Positions 6,478 to 7,924 of a stretch of 7,924 nucleotides of DNA are shown piece by piece. The position numbers were made by a program, and so were the translations under genes. Under the pieces are notes generated by a model, which was not told the origin of the DNA, made no database searches, and worked only from the letters and a program-made list of their open reading frames with translations. The stretch is from Calditrichota bacterium (GTDB lineage Bacteria > Calditrichota > Calditrichia > Calditrichales > Calditrichaceae), in the NCBI GenBank assembly GCA_024278715.1, contig JAJRSN010000490.1:1-7924 (forward strand). The letters run 5' to 3'. How positions within the stretch are numbered: position 1 is the stretch's first letter; every line of letters starts with the position of its first letter.

Positions 6478-7924
6478 GATCTCTCCCGTCCGGTATCAAT
6501 TGTAAAACGTAACGAGCGCGTTTTTTAACTTTTTCCGGCGAAAGGGGAACATTCCAGCGTTTGCCCTCCTTCCACCAATCAAAAAAATTAAAGAAAAACG
6601 GACTTGCCGGATTGCCGGAAATTCCGCTCGGCAACACAAACGTCGCCTCGTCCGGATCGGCAAAATCGATGACAAACCGCCAGCTCGGACCGACGATGGA
6701 GCGGAAATAACCGGGACGTTTTTTATTCTCCCAAAAAAACGACGAATTTAACGAGCCGGGCGTACCTCCCCAGGGAAAGGGTCCCCTCTTTAATCCAAGC
6801 AACGAAGAAAGAATCGGAACTTTTGAAAAGGGGTGCGCTATGGTCAAAGTCTGGAAATCGCCCCACGGTCTGTTTTTCCAGAAAGCGACGGCTTGCCTAA
6901 GCGCTTTGTCGGCGATTTCTTCCCGTGTTTCCCTCCGGTTTTTAGTATTGATATCATCGAACCAGAAATCGGGTCCGTTTTTAAAAATACGCTCGATTTT
7001 CACGTAATCGATGCGATCCGACAGTTTTCCCAATTCATCGTCAAACGTTAAATGGCGTAAACGGGTGAGGAACAAAACCATCAGCGCCGTTTGTTTTGAA
7101 GCGGCGTCGGTTGAGCCGTCCCATTCCCGTAAAAGTTCAGCCGCTTCGGAATAGTTATTTTTTTCGAGCAGATTTATTAAAACAGACTGCCAGCGCTGAA
7201 GATAGCGATCCACCCGATCCGTCTGGAAATTTTGCATATCGTTCACGCTGAATTTGGGTTTACCCGCCAGCAACTCGCTGATGCGAATAATCCGATCTGC
7301 AAAGAATTTTCCGATCAGTGGATAATTGAGATGCTCCTCATCCTGTTTGTTGTTGCAGGTTGCCAGCCATCCCCGCGAAGGATTAAAGCTGTAGGGAGTT
7401 TCGTCAAGCCTTCGGAAGCCTTTCCATTTAAGCGAATCGATCCAGCCGGGTACGGGCAATTTATTCACCGAAAGCGGACGAACGGGAATGGGAGTTCCCA
7501 ATTGATAACCGATGTTGCCGCGCGCGTCGGCATAAATCCAATTGGCATCAAGGGCGCCGAACTGTGTTACCGCCCGGCGAAAATCGTTGAAGTTGTCCGC
7601 CCGCTGCGCGCTGAAATTGGCGTGTATCGCTTTCGCCAAATCCACATCGTAACCAGCCCAGTGCAGGGAGTAGTCGCTTTTCATGGAATCCGAGCTCCAG
7701 AAAACGGGTCCGTTTGTCGTTTGTTTGATTTTGAAAAGCAGAGGCTTTTTCCGCCCTTTAATAAATATGGGTTCTTCAATAATCTCAAACTTCCGCCAGC
7801 CCTCGGCGCTCAAATACATTGTGCTGTCACGCGGATGGTTTTTTTCGATAAAAATTTCATTCACATCAATGCCGCCCACTGTAAACGCCCAGGCTGCTTT
7901 GCCGTTGTGTCCCATTGCGACAAA
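6470..7924 (-). CDS. Penicillin amidase family (S45) Ntn-hydrolase, 5' part outside window
   Basis: The reading frame is open through the window's right edge (F-V-A precede the first Met), so the Met at 7915 is internal. The visible 484 residues match the C-terminal part of the beta chain of penicillin/AHL acylases. These are periplasmic, self-cleaving Ntn-hydrolases that hydrolyse amide bonds of acylated compounds. Family landmarks are 'MGHNGKAAWAFT' at the start (usually roughly 60-70 residues after the nucleophilic Ser), LATCNNKQ with the Asn pair at 7349-7354 where the oxyanion-hole Asn lies in E. coli penicillin G acylase, and GTPGSLNSS. Near the C-terminus come GPSWRFVIDFADPD and SGISGNPASP, equivalents of the family's 'D.....SG.SG.P.SPHY.D' block, although Phe residues replace HY. 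The catalytic Ser and the alpha chain are not visible, so activity cannot be judged. The physiological substrate of such enzymes is rarely known; N-acyl-homoserine lactones are one possibility. Confidence 0.92.
   Translation of the reverse strand, partial: FVAMGHNGKAAWAFTVGGIDVNEIFIEKNHPRDSTMYLSAEGWRKFEIIEEPIFIKGRKKPLLFKIKQTTNGPVFWSSDSMKSDYSLHWAGYDVDLAKAIHANFSAQRADNFNDFRRAVTQFGALDANWIYADARGNIGYQLGTPIPVRPLSVNKLPVPGWIDSLKWKGFRRLDETPYSFNPSRGWLATCNNKQDEEHLNYPLIGKFFADRIIRISELLAGKPKFSVNDMQNFQTDRVDRYLQRWQSVLINLLEKNNYSEAAELLREWDGSTDAASKQTALMVLFLTRLRHLTFDDELGKLSDRIDYVKIERIFKNGPDFWFDDINTKNRRETREEIADKALRQAVAFWKNRPWGDFQTLTIAHPFSKVPILSSLLGLKRGPFPWGGTPGSLNSSFFWENKKRPGYFRSIVGPSWRFVIDFADPDEATFVLPSGISGNPASPFFFNFFDWWKEGKRWNVPLSPEKVKKRARYVLQLIPDGRDHE

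Noticed and set aside
1..7924. Defence system, CRISPR array, mobile element or RNA gene
   Set aside because: Every large stretch is accounted for by seven recognisable or describable genes; no spaced repeats, transposase, tRNA-like or rRNA-like sequence was seen.

Overview
All seven genes in this 7.9 kb window read leftward, on the minus strand. The DNA is moderately AT-leaning by eye and densely coded. An LptE-type lipoprotein implies a Gram-negative cell with an LPS-bearing outer membrane. The activator carries a helix between its AAA+ and Fis domains of the kind I associate with lptE-linked regulators of Bacteroidetes and relatives. The S8 protease has the 'NP.E ... DDDGNG..DD..GWDF' style common in the FCB superphylum. 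My best guess is therefore an FCB-type bacterium (Calditrichota, KSB1, Ignavibacteria or Bacteroidota-like). This rests on protein style, not on a marker gene.

Layout in the direction of transcription, from high to low coordinates. (1) 7924-6470 is the C-terminal two thirds of a penicillin-amidase-family (S45) Ntn-hydrolase; its start lies beyond the window. It overlaps by 8 bp the next gene, an ApbE-type FAD:protein FMN transferase with a lipoprotein-like N-terminus (6477-5434). (2) A 226-bp spacer carries a three-unit 9-bp tandem repeat. (3) 5207-4095 is an integral-membrane DUF5009/HGSNAT-like acyltransferase, followed by a weak terminator-like hairpin and a short AT-rich gap with a perfect TATAAT box. 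(4) 3954-2794 is a sigma-54 activator with no sensory domain. It is followed by lptE (2704-2183), a TPR / long acidic linker / TPR protein (2158-701) and a secreted subtilisin-like S8 protease (701 to the window start, incomplete). The TPR and protease genes share one base (TAATG).

The activator-lptE-TPR-protease run looks like one transcription unit for cell-envelope work: LPS export to the outer membrane, a periplasmic or surface protease, and a scaffold-like TPR protein of unknown partner. The acylase/ApbE pair and the membrane acyltransferase also act in or across the envelope, but nothing links them to one pathway. I see no mobile element, CRISPR array, RNA gene or defence island. Nothing here compels the claim of a new system; the most unusual item is the acidic TPR protein encoded between lptE and the protease.
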